A DNA stretch of 27,500 bases from Chloroflexota bacterium (GTDB lineage: Bacteria > Chloroflexota > Chloroflexia > QHBQ01 > JADMIH01): the NCBI GenBank assembly GCA_015478675.1, contig JADMIH010000037.1, forward strand, positions 1 to 27,500, given 5' to 3'. Positions 17,448 to 25,300 of the stretch are shown here, one piece after another. The position numbers and the translations under genes were made by a program. Numbering within the stretch: position 1 is the first letter of the stretch; each line of letters begins with the position of its first letter. Under the pieces are notes generated by a model. The model was not told where the DNA came from. It did no database searches and worked only from the letters and a program-made list of their open reading frames with translations.

Positions 17448-18560
17448 ATGATACAACAGTCACCGGCGTCTGCTGAACCTATCGTGATAAATCTCACGCC
17501 ACCTGAGATCAAGGTGGTCGCCGGGGCCGAACCGGTCGAGATGACCGCGAATGTGCGCAACGCAGGTAACACGGTTGACCAATACAGCATCGAGATTGAG
17601 AACCTCGATCCAAGCTGGTACACCATCGGCGTGCAAAGCGTCTCCCTTTTCCCGGGCGACAGCGCTCCGATCCCTATCAAATTGCACCCGCCCAAGGGGA
17701 GCAACACGCGGGCGGGGCATTACACTTTCGTGGTGCGGGCACGCTCACACGCCGACCCCACGCTCGTAGGTGTTACCAAAGGCGTTGTGCAGGTCGGCTC
17801 TTACGCCAACTTTCAGATAGACCTTGCACCTAAGAGAGTGACGGCATACCGGGGTAAATATCGCCTGAGCATCACAAACGGTGGCAATGGCGAAGCTGCA
17901 ATTGAGCTTTCGGGCCGCGACGCCGAGTCTAACCTGGTTTACAACTTCAAGAATGCCACTCCAACTGTGCAGCCGGGCACCAAACTGGTAGTCCCCGTCA
18001 CTGTGAAGCCGCGAGGTCTACACCTTATCGGCGAGGGTGAACGCCACCAGTTTGGCATAATAGCCATGCCCGTAGACGGCGAGGAGAAGGACGCGAAGGA
18101 AGTGCAAGGCGAGCTTGTGCATAAACCGCCTATACGCAACTGGAAGAAACCGCTGATCGCTCTCGTCGTCCTCTTCCTCCTGCTAGCTGTGCTGCTTAGC
18201 AAACCAAACTTCTGCTCTCTACCGCAGCCTATAGGTGGTTGGGCTTGTAACTTTGGCAGTGCCATCGCAGGGATGTTCCGTCAAACGAGAGCCGAGAAAG
18301 TGGCTTGCGCATCAGGCCCCGGCTTCAATGAGGTGCGCCTCAAGTACGAGAACGTGGTTGGCAAATGCGCTGAAGACGAATGGTACGATGGCCTGGGTAA
18401 CTCGCACCAACGCACCACCACAGGTCAGTTGATGTTCATCAAGCAGTCGCAGCAGATCTACTTTTTCGGGGACGACACCAAGATCTGGACCTTTGAAAGT
18501 TGCAGCCCGAAAGGCACCTTTAACAACTGCGACGTGGTCGAAGTGAAGAAGACACAGTAG
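17448..18560 (+). CDS. Ig-like single-pass membrane protein 3 (370 aa)
   Basis: This is the shortest of the three paralogues. Residues 1-110 and 115-225 are Ig-like domains with the shared signatures (AGNTVDQYSIEIENLDPSWY, SLFPGDS, then APKRVTAYRGKYRLSI); they contain no cysteine. A transmembrane helix lies at about 236-252 after Lys233-Lys234. The remaining 115 residues carry six cysteines (FCSL, WACN, KVACAS, GKCAED, ESCSP, NNCDV) and no Thr-rich linker. They form a small domain I do not recognise, with the FGDDTKIWTFESC strand near its end. The ATG at 17448 has GGAG seven bases upstream. The ATPase gene follows within seven bases, so the three membrane proteins are embedded in the CIS operon and not adjacent by chance. 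Confidence 0.8.
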   Translation: MIQQSPASAEPIVINLTPPEIKVVAGAEPVEMTANVRNAGNTVDQYSIEIENLDPSWYTIGVQSVSLFPGDSAPIPIKLHPPKGSNTRAGHYTFVVRARSHADPTLVGVTKGVVQVGSYANFQIDLAPKRVTAYRGKYRLSITNGGNGEAAIELSGRDAESNLVYNFKNATPTVQPGTKLVVPVTVKPRGLHLIGEGERHQFGIIAMPVDGEEKDAKEVQGELVHKPPIRNWKKPLIALVVLFLLLAVLLSKPNFCSLPQPIGGWACNFGSAIAGMFRQTRAEKVACASGPGFNEVRLKYENVVGKCAEDEWYDGLGNSHQRTTTGQLMFIKQSQQIYFFGDDTKIWTFESCSPKGTFNNCDVVEVKKTQ

Positions 18561-18567
18561 GGAGTTG

Positions 18568-20817
18568 ATGCAACAACGTACCACCACAACAGTCACCAGG
18601 CCGGCGGAACGCTCCTCGATCATGGACGCTCTGCTGGCCGACCTGCGCCTCCTTGATGAGCGCCTCACATCGGCTATTGACCGGCTTAGAATGTCACAGG
18701 CCCCTGACACGGACCCGACGCAGCGTGGGCTCCTCATCGAAGAAAGCGATGTGGATAGCTGGCTGGCAGGCCTCGGCCCCGCTAAGACAGACAAGAGCTA
18801 TGTGGAGGTAGCCGCAGGTCTCACTGCGCATCAAGAGAGCCGCCTGTCAACATTGGGCAAGGTCTTCGGCCTCAGCCGTCTGGAGCAAGCCATCATATTG
18901 ACGGCCCTTGCCCCTGAGCTAGACCTGGCATATGGCAACCTCTACAGCTACGTACAGGACGATGTTACAAAGAAGTACTGCACCCTGGACCTTGTGGTGG
19001 CGCTCTGGTGCCCCGGCTTACCTGACAAGCTGGCCGCTCGGCTTCTGCTCAGCCCTGAGGCTTCACTACGAAGCAATTTGCTGGTCAATCTCGATGAGAG
19101 CGCACATTCCCATGCGCCCTTGCTGGCGCGCCCCTTCTCTCTGGACCCGCGCATTGCCTCCTACCTTCTAGGGCAGGATGACCCCGACCCGGGGCTGCGA
19201 GGTGCGCTGACTGTTGCGCGTGCGGTGCACAGGACAGGCGACTGGGCCGTCGGCTGGCCTCAAATGGCCTCATTGCAGCGAATGGCACGCTCCGCGTTGG
19301 CGGGGTCGCGTCACGAGACGCGCGCCAGTGAAGGGGAGTCCGGTAAAAATCCAGCGAGTGGTCTGGCCCTATGGATGCGCGGGCCTGAGCGTCAGGCAAA
19401 ATCTGAAGTGGCTCATCAACTGGCAGCCTCTCTCGACGTTCCTCTACTAACTGTTGATACGCCCATGCTCATGGCCGCTGTGAGCGACACCCGGCAGGCT
19501 CTGCACCGCGCCTTGCGTGAGGCACGCCTGCAAGGTGGTATCCTCTTGTGGCAAGATGCGGATGCCATGCTCGCCAGGCACGACGACGGCGCGCCCGATC
19601 CTTCGGCCGAAACAGGCCGCCTGCTAGCACAGTGGCGCGGCTGCGTCCTCTTCGATCTTCGAGCCTCAGCGCCTATTTACGTGAACGGCGGCCCTCTTAC
19701 AGTGGAGCTTGACTTTCCAGCACCCACAAATGAGCAGCGCCGCGCCCTGTGGGAGGACGCCCTCGGTGGGGCAGGCAACCTCGCGGCTGATGTAGACTTG
19801 CCACTCCTCTCCGGCGCGTTCAGACTCACCGGCGAGCAGATCGAAGCGGCGGCAGGGAGCGCACGCCATTCCGCAACCTGGCGGGGGGCTCTCTCAGGCA
19901 GCGATGAACAAATCACCATGCGTGATCTCCTCTCTGCTTGTCGCGCTCATTCGAACCAGGGCCTCGGCGCTCTTTCGCGCAAGGTTACGCCGCGTTATAC
20001 ATGGGCCGACCTCGTTCTGCCCGCCGACAGGCTGGCACAGCTCAAAGAGATGTGTCACCATGTGCGCTACGGCCCAATGGTCTTCGAGCAGTGGGGCTTT
20101 GACCGCAAGCTGGCAGGTGGGAAGGGTCTCAACGTCCTTTTTGCCGGGCACCCAGGCACAGGCAAAACTATGGCTGCGGAAGTGGTGGCGACTGACCTCG
20201 GTCTTGAGATTTATAAGGTTGACCTGGCGGGGGTGGTTAGCAAATACATAGGCGAGACCGAAAAGAACCTGGAAAAGATCTTCCGCGAAGGGCAAACAAG
20301 CAACGCTATACTTTTCTTTGATGAGGCAGACTCGCTCTTTGGCAAGAGATCAGCGGTGAAGGATAGCCACGACCGCTACGCCAATATAGAAACTAGCTAC
20401 TTGCTGCAACGTATGGAGGAGTACGATGGCATCGTGATACTCGCCACCAACCTGCGCAAGAACATGGACGACGCCTTCGTCCGCCGTCTGCACGGTGCGA
20501 TAGAGTTCCCAATGCCAGAAGAACCGGACCGGATCGAAATCTGGCAGCGTACATTCCCTGTTGAAGCTCCACTTTCACCTGATGCTGACCTGGCCTTTCT
20601 CGCCAGGCAGTTCAAGCTAAGCGGTGGTAACATCAAGAATATTATATTAGAAGCAGCTTTCTTCGCAGCAGAAGCGGGCACATCAATCAATATGGCGCAC
20701 CTTGTGCGAGCCACCCGCCGCGAGCACCAGAAGATAGGCAAGCTAATCGCCGACAGCGATTTCGGGCCCTACGCCCACCTGAGCAGGTCATCCGAAAGCG
20801 CACAAGCGCCCAGTTAA
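18568..20817 (+). CDS. AAA+ ATPase of the CIS (Afp15-like)
   Basis: This 749-residue protein has the layout of the CIS ATPase. An N-terminal helical/winged-helix part (LSRLEQAIILTALAPELDLA) is followed by a degenerate first AAA module (about 265-430) lacking a proper P-loop, then an intact second AAA module. That module has Walker A GHPGTGKT at 527-534, Walker B LFFDEAD with Asp585-Glu586, sensor-1 ILATN and the RR pair of an arginine finger. The pore-loop region reads VVSKYIGETEKNLEKIF. Afp15-type ATPases are needed for particle assembly or maturation; the substrate is not known. A TTG at 18565 directly precedes the ATG at 18568, and the ATG is preferred. The GGAG at 18561-18564 is rather close to it, and the gap to the previous stop is only 7 bases. 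Confidence 0.93.
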   Translation: MQQRTTTTVTRPAERSSIMDALLADLRLLDERLTSAIDRLRMSQAPDTDPTQRGLLIEESDVDSWLAGLGPAKTDKSYVEVAAGLTAHQESRLSTLGKVFGLSRLEQAIILTALAPELDLAYGNLYSYVQDDVTKKYCTLDLVVALWCPGLPDKLAARLLLSPEASLRSNLLVNLDESAHSHAPLLARPFSLDPRIASYLLGQDDPDPGLRGALTVARAVHRTGDWAVGWPQMASLQRMARSALAGSRHETRASEGESGKNPASGLALWMRGPERQAKSEVAHQLAASLDVPLLTVDTPMLMAAVSDTRQALHRALREARLQGGILLWQDADAMLARHDDGAPDPSAETGRLLAQWRGCVLFDLRASAPIYVNGGPLTVELDFPAPTNEQRRALWEDALGGAGNLAADVDLPLLSGAFRLTGEQIEAAAGSARHSATWRGALSGSDEQITMRDLLSACRAHSNQGLGALSRKVTPRYTWADLVLPADRLAQLKEMCHHVRYGPMVFEQWGFDRKLAGGKGLNVLFAGHPGTGKTMAAEVVATDLGLEIYKVDLAGVVSKYIGETEKNLEKIFREGQTSNAILFFDEADSLFGKRSAVKDSHDRYANIETSYLLQRMEEYDGIVILATNLRKNMDDAFVRRLHGAIEFPMPEEPDRIEIWQRTFPVEAPLSPDADLAFLARQFKLSGGNIKNIILEAAFFAAEAGTSINMAHLVRATRREHQKIGKLIADSDFGPYAHLSRSSESAQAPS

Positions 20818-20889
20818 CCGTGATTTGCGCACGTCTGTAGCCGTCGCCGCGTCAGATTGCTAAGGCCGTACCAGTAAGGAGAAGAATAA

Positions 20890-21420
20890 ATGGCTGATGA
20901 GAGTAGAGACCTCAGGGACCACGAGGACCAACACTCAAGAGCGCGCGCTGTTGAGCACGACGCAACGCCCGAATACGAGGCGTCTCAACCGGGCGAAACG
21001 ACATATCCCATAAGCTTTATGGGAGAGACGAGAGCAAATGCTCGCGGCAATGCACCTGTGCGTGCTGCGGTAATGCAGAGAGCGCAGCAAAGATACGGCA
21101 ACAGGGCGCTACAGCGTTACATACAGCGTACGACAGCAACACAAATGGCGCTTCAGCGAGCTGAAGATGCTGGTGGCAATGATGTCCTGGGGCCATTCGC
21201 GCCTGTATCCGGCGCCACATCGACCGCTGGCAGCGGTGGGACTGGTGGCGGTTCGGGCGGCCCCGCACAGCTAGCGGGCAGCACGGTCGATATAAGTGGT
21301 GGCGTCGTGACAATAAACGCCCCTTTCACTAAAGTTAATGGCATCATTCAAGCAGATACCCTGGTCGCCACCAACGTCATGGGTTCTAACTACACACCCG
21401 GCGCAGGCAACGTCATGTAG
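20890..21420 (+). CDS. Signature-bearing small protein with spike-like beta C-terminus (176 aa)
   Basis: Residues 1-38 are charged and probably disordered. Residues 39-80 hold the signature shared by the next three genes (TYPISFMGE, RGNAPV, YGNRALQRYIQR). A Gly/Ser/Thr linker follows (about 108-130). The last 45 residues alternate Val, Ile and Thr (STVDISGGVVTINAP, then VNGIIQADTLVATNVMGS) and end in NYTPGAGNVM. That C-terminus resembles the end of beta-helical baseplate-V/VgrG needles. The protein may therefore be a tip or adaptor component rather than a toxin; no enzymatic domain fits in it. The ATG has AAGGAGA at 20876-20882. It opens the payload block after the ATPase gene. Confidence 0.68.
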   Translation: MADESRDLRDHEDQHSRARAVEHDATPEYEASQPGETTYPISFMGETRANARGNAPVRAAVMQRAQQRYGNRALQRYIQRTTATQMALQRAEDAGGNDVLGPFAPVSGATSTAGSGGTGGGSGGPAQLAGSTVDISGGVVTINAPFTKVNGIIQADTLVATNVMGSNYTPGAGNVM

Positions 21421-21429
21421 TGTCGTTCT

Positions 21430-21456
21430 CCGTTGCTTGCCTGAGGCAAGCAACGG
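21430..21456. other. Perfect 12-bp stem hairpin between two signature genes
   Basis: CCGTTGCTTGCC, a TGA loop and GGCAAGCAACGG form a perfect inverted repeat only 10 bases after the stop at 21418-21420. No T-run follows, so classical termination is not supported. The 3' arm ends 19 bases before the ATG at 21476. It could protect or process the mRNA, or tune expression of the downstream gene. Confidence 0.7.
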
Positions 21457-21475
21457 CAAGGGATCGCGTGGTTAC

Positions 21476-22246
21476 ATGTCTGGAAAATATGATCCGGAAG
21501 TCGAAGAGAGTATTAAGAAGCGCAGGAGCGTACAAAAGGCCTGTGAGCAACACAACGGTCCCGAAGCTGCGCGTCCCCGTATTGACGACCCTGCGTTCAG
21601 CCCAGCCCTACTTGCCGCACGCGGGTCGCGCACGCGTGGCAACGCCCCGGTTCAGGCGGCAGCGATAACACAGCTACAGCAGACCCAGGGCAATAGATAC
21701 GCCCAGCGCGTCGTGCAGCGTTCAGCCCCGCCAGCCTTTATACAACGAATGCCCGATACAAAGAAAGCAGATAACGACACGGGTAAAGGCTCTGGCAATA
21801 AGGATGACAAAGGGGGCTCCCCCGAAACCTCGAATAGCCTATTCGCAAAGGACGACGACCAGAGCAGCGAGATTTTACGGGCGCAACTTGACGAAGCTGA
21901 AGACATCTGCAAGAAGGCAGCCGCCTCCGAGGTTGGTGCGGAGGCACAAAAGCGACTCGAAGATGCAAGTCAGAAGTTCAGCCTTCTCAGCAAGGCTGTC
22001 GGCACAGGCTTTTCTCTCAAGGCAGAAGGCGCGCCCCTAATCAGCTTTACGAATGCTCTAAAAGAGCTACGTGAGCTTGACATGGATAGAGAGCGTGGCA
22101 AAGCGGCGCAAGCCCTGAGTGAACTGTTTGCCGCCACAGGAGAGCTTGCCAACGCCGTGACGCAGGACGGCCCCTGGCAAGGCTACCTGAAGCTCCTGGG
22201 TGAGGAGGAAGCGTTCTTTGCTCCTGCCGAGGCGAAAAATGGATAG
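21476..22246 (+). CDS. Small signature-bearing helical protein, putative payload (256 aa)
   Basis: From the ATG at 21476, residues 40-82 carry the shared signature (RGNAPVQAA at 54, TQGNRYAQRVVQR ending at 82). With this start the RGN and final QR fall at the same distance as in the neighbouring proteins, which supports it over an earlier in-frame ATG at 21338 that lies inside the previous gene. Residues about 95-125 are a charged Lys/Asp/Gly linker. The rest, about 130-250, is predicted mostly helical (EILRAQLDEAEDICKKAA, KRLEDASQKFSLLSKAV, NALKELRELDMDRERGKAAQ) with one cysteine. I do not recognise a family. It may be a payload, or a chaperone-like partner of the large protein encoded next. 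Confidence 0.7.
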   Translation: MSGKYDPEVEESIKKRRSVQKACEQHNGPEAARPRIDDPAFSPALLAARGSRTRGNAPVQAAAITQLQQTQGNRYAQRVVQRSAPPAFIQRMPDTKKADNDTGKGSGNKDDKGGSPETSNSLFAKDDDQSSEILRAQLDEAEDICKKAAASEVGAEAQKRLEDASQKFSLLSKAVGTGFSLKAEGAPLISFTNALKELRELDMDRERGKAAQALSELFAATGELANAVTQDGPWQGYLKLLGEEEAFFAPAEAKNG

Positions 22247-22325
22247 GCAATCATCGGTGGAATATAGGGAGGCATAGGGCGCTTCAGCTAGACGTTCGGC
22301 AAACCTCTGCTTAACAACGTGAGTA

Positions 22326-22331
22326 TATAAT
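22326..22331 (+). promoter_or_regulatory. Possible -10 element before the nuclease payload gene
   Basis: A TATAAT lies in the 123-base gap upstream of the ATG at 22370, in a locally AT-richer stretch. No convincing -35 hexamer is found at the right distance, so this is a weak promoter candidate that might give the large payload gene its own transcript. Confidence 0.3.
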
Positions 22332-22369
22332 TAGGGCGAAACAACAGCTTTAGCGACCAGGGTAAGTGC

Positions 22370-25300
22370 ATGGCTGAAACACGCAAGAAGACGGCAAATA
22401 ACCAGCGGCAGCAGCGTAATGCAGAGCGACAGACTGCCCATTCTGAGCGTGCCACGCACGAGTCTGACGCGCCTGTTGCTCTTCAGGAGAAGCCGTTATA
22501 TCCCGCACAGATGCTTGGCGACGCTCGACTTCGCGGTCGAGGGAACAGTGGTGTGAACGCTGTGCTAATCGCCCAGGTGCAGCAAACGCATGGCAACCAT
22601 GCTGTGCAGCGCTATTTGCAGCGCACAGCGGCAATAGCCCGGCCCTTATCTATCTCTGAGCACAACGTAAATGGGTCCGCAGTCGCTGAAGTCGCCCTCA
22701 ATGATCCCTTTGCGGTTCAACGTTGTGGCGCAGTAGCCTGTGATTGCCCACCTGAGCAGAAGGCGCTGGCTGAAACGACCGCAGCACTCATTGCCCCACT
22801 GAGCGAGACGCCGCCTGATAAACAACCTGTTCTTGCCAGAGCCACGCTCACTCCCACGTCTCGTATCGCTAAATCAGATCACAGAGCATCTGCGACTCTA
22901 AAGCAGACGAGACGCGTACAACGCTCCCGGTTCTCCGTTGCACGAACGCGCATCACGCGGCTGGCGCGCACTGTCAGTCGCGTCCAGCGCCTTGCGGCTG
23001 CTCGCACCCCCACAGGCATATGGCGCACCAGCAGCTCAGTTGCTGTCCAACGTTGGAATCCCTTCTCTGCAATCGCTAATGCCGCAAGCTCGGCCTGGGA
23101 GAGTATCAAGAGTTGTGGCGGCTCTGTTTTGAGCGCTGTGCAGAATGGTTTCAATACAGTGCGCGATCTGGGCGCGAAGGCGATGAGCACCGCCTCCAGC
23201 CTCGGCCAAAAGGCTTTCGACACCGGTAAGAACCTCGGCCAAAAGGCTTTCGACACCGCCCAGAGTGTTGGTAAAAAGGCCGGGCAGAGTGCCCTTAGCC
23301 TCGGCAGCCAGGCCTTCAACAGTGCCAAAGAAATAGGCGGGCGTGCTATCAAGAGCGCGAACGATGTCGGCCAGCAGGCCTTGACCAGCGCCAAAAATAT
23401 CGGCACAAAGGTGGTCAAGAACGCAGGCGAAGTGGGCAACAAAGCCCTCTCCAGCGCAAAGAACCTCGGCGGCAAAGTGCTGGAGACTGCAAGTGGCCTG
23501 GGCAACAAGGCCATAGAGAAGGCGCGCGCTGTGGTAAGCGCTGCAATGGAGAAAGGCAAGCGCACAGGCAGTGTTGTTTCGTCCGCTGGTGCGGGAGGCG
23601 GGGGCACCCTTGGCAGCAAAGCCATGAGCGCGGTAAAGGCGATAGCGAACAATGCTCTTTCTAATGTGAAGAGTACCGGTAAAAACATTTTTGACAAGAC
23701 GAGGAATGCAGGCACGCGGGGCGTTGATAACATCAAGCGCCTCGGCAGCAACGTGCTGGCTAAAGCCAGGCAGATGGGTGAGAGTGCGCGCAACTTCATC
23801 AAGGGCAGTGCCGGCAGGCTCCTTGACAATGCAACAAGGCTGGGCGAGCGTGCGTGGGCCAGCGCGAAAAGCATCGGCAGCAACGCTCTGGAGCGCGCAA
23901 GAAGCCTGGGCCAGAGCGCCGTAAGCACTGCCAAGGAGTTAGGCGGCCAGGCGTGGAACAGCGCGAAGGAACTGGGTAGCTCCATACTCAACACAGCGAG
24001 GGGGATCGGCGGTGGCAGCATCTGTAGCGCGGCAGTGAGTATGGTGAACACCATTCTCAATACTGCTCGAACTGTAGGCAGCCGCGCTATGGACACCGCC
24101 AAAGGCCTCGCAAGCAGAGCTATGGAGGCCGCTCAGAAGATGGCGGCCCGTGCCCTCGATGTCGCAAAGAATCTGGCAGAGAAGGCCGTTGACAGTGCCA
24201 AGAAGATGGCTGACAAGGCGCTACAAATGGCGAAGAGCCTGGCGGACCAGGCCATCGACAACGCGAAAGCGTGGGCAACAAGAGCGCTGCAAAACGCCGA
24301 GAAGCTAGCCACCACCGCGCTCGACAACGTCAAGAAGCTGGCGGAAAAAGCGATTCAGGCAGCAGAGAATATGGCCTCTCGTGCCCTCGACAGCGCGAAA
24401 AGGCTCGTGGGCAAGGCGCTCGACATCGCAGGCAGTGCGGCGGAGGCGCTGGGGCGCGGGCTTGCGGAAGGTGCGCTTGTCCTCATCAAGAAGGGCCTCA
24501 AGCTGGCGGGGATAGATGAGGGGCTGATAGACACTATAGTTGGCTTCTTGCAGAACGCGGGCAGTCTGATGCTGGAGATCGCCAAGAACCCTGGAACATT
24601 CCTCCGCAACCTGGTGAACGCAGTGAAGGGTGGCTTCGGCAAGTTTGCCAGCAATATTGCCCAACACTTGCAGCAGGGCCTGATCGGCTGGCTTACCGGC
24701 ACGATGTCGGGCATGGGCATCGAGATGCCTGCCACCCTCGACATGAAGGGGATCTTCAGCCTGGTATTGCAGGTTATAGGCGTTACGGCAGACAAGATCC
24801 GCGAGAAAGTCACCCGGATCATCGGCAAGGAAAATGTCGAAGGCGCGGAGGCGGCGTACGGTGCGGCTTCCAAAGCCGTGAGCCAGGGACCTGCTTTACT
24901 TGACAGGGCTTGGAGCATGGTATCGCAGTTCGTCAGCGGCGGTGTTGGTGGGCTGTGGGAGAAGGCCGCAGACTACGTGGGCGACCTCAAGTCGGTGGTC
25001 TTTGACGGCATCAAGAACTGGGTCATCGAAAAGGTGGTTACTCAAGCAGTGATCAAGGTCGCAAGCATGTTCAACCCCGCCGGAGCGATCTTCCAAATAG
25101 CGAACGCCGCCTACCAGGTAATAGTCTTCATTAAAGAGCGTGGGGCGCAGATCGCCGCCGTTGGTCAGTCGGTGGTACAGTCGGTATCCGAGATAGCAGC
25201 CGGAAGCATAGGTGGGGCGATAAGCGCAATCGACCAGACGCTTGCGCGCATCCTGCCCGTAGCGATCAGCTTCCTGGCCGATATAATCGGCCTGGGCGGA

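Noticed and set aside
18565..18567. TTG as start of the ATPase gene
   Set aside because: An ATG follows immediately; the difference is one residue and the ATG is the more common start.
21338..21475. N-terminal extension of the 256-residue signature protein to an ATG at 21338
   Set aside because: It overlaps 83 bases of the preceding gene in another frame and would move the shared RGN signature 46 residues further from the start than in the three neighbouring proteins.
22879..24102. 407-codon open frame on the minus strand
   Set aside because: It is the antisense shadow of the 11-residue repeat region, with Ala/Leu/Pro-rich composition produced by the repeats and no ribosome binding site or family resemblance.
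23168..24436. Regular 33-bp repeats as a CRISPR array
   Set aside because: The repeats are in frame, degenerate at third positions and encode a continuous helical protein; there are no unique spacers or cas genes.
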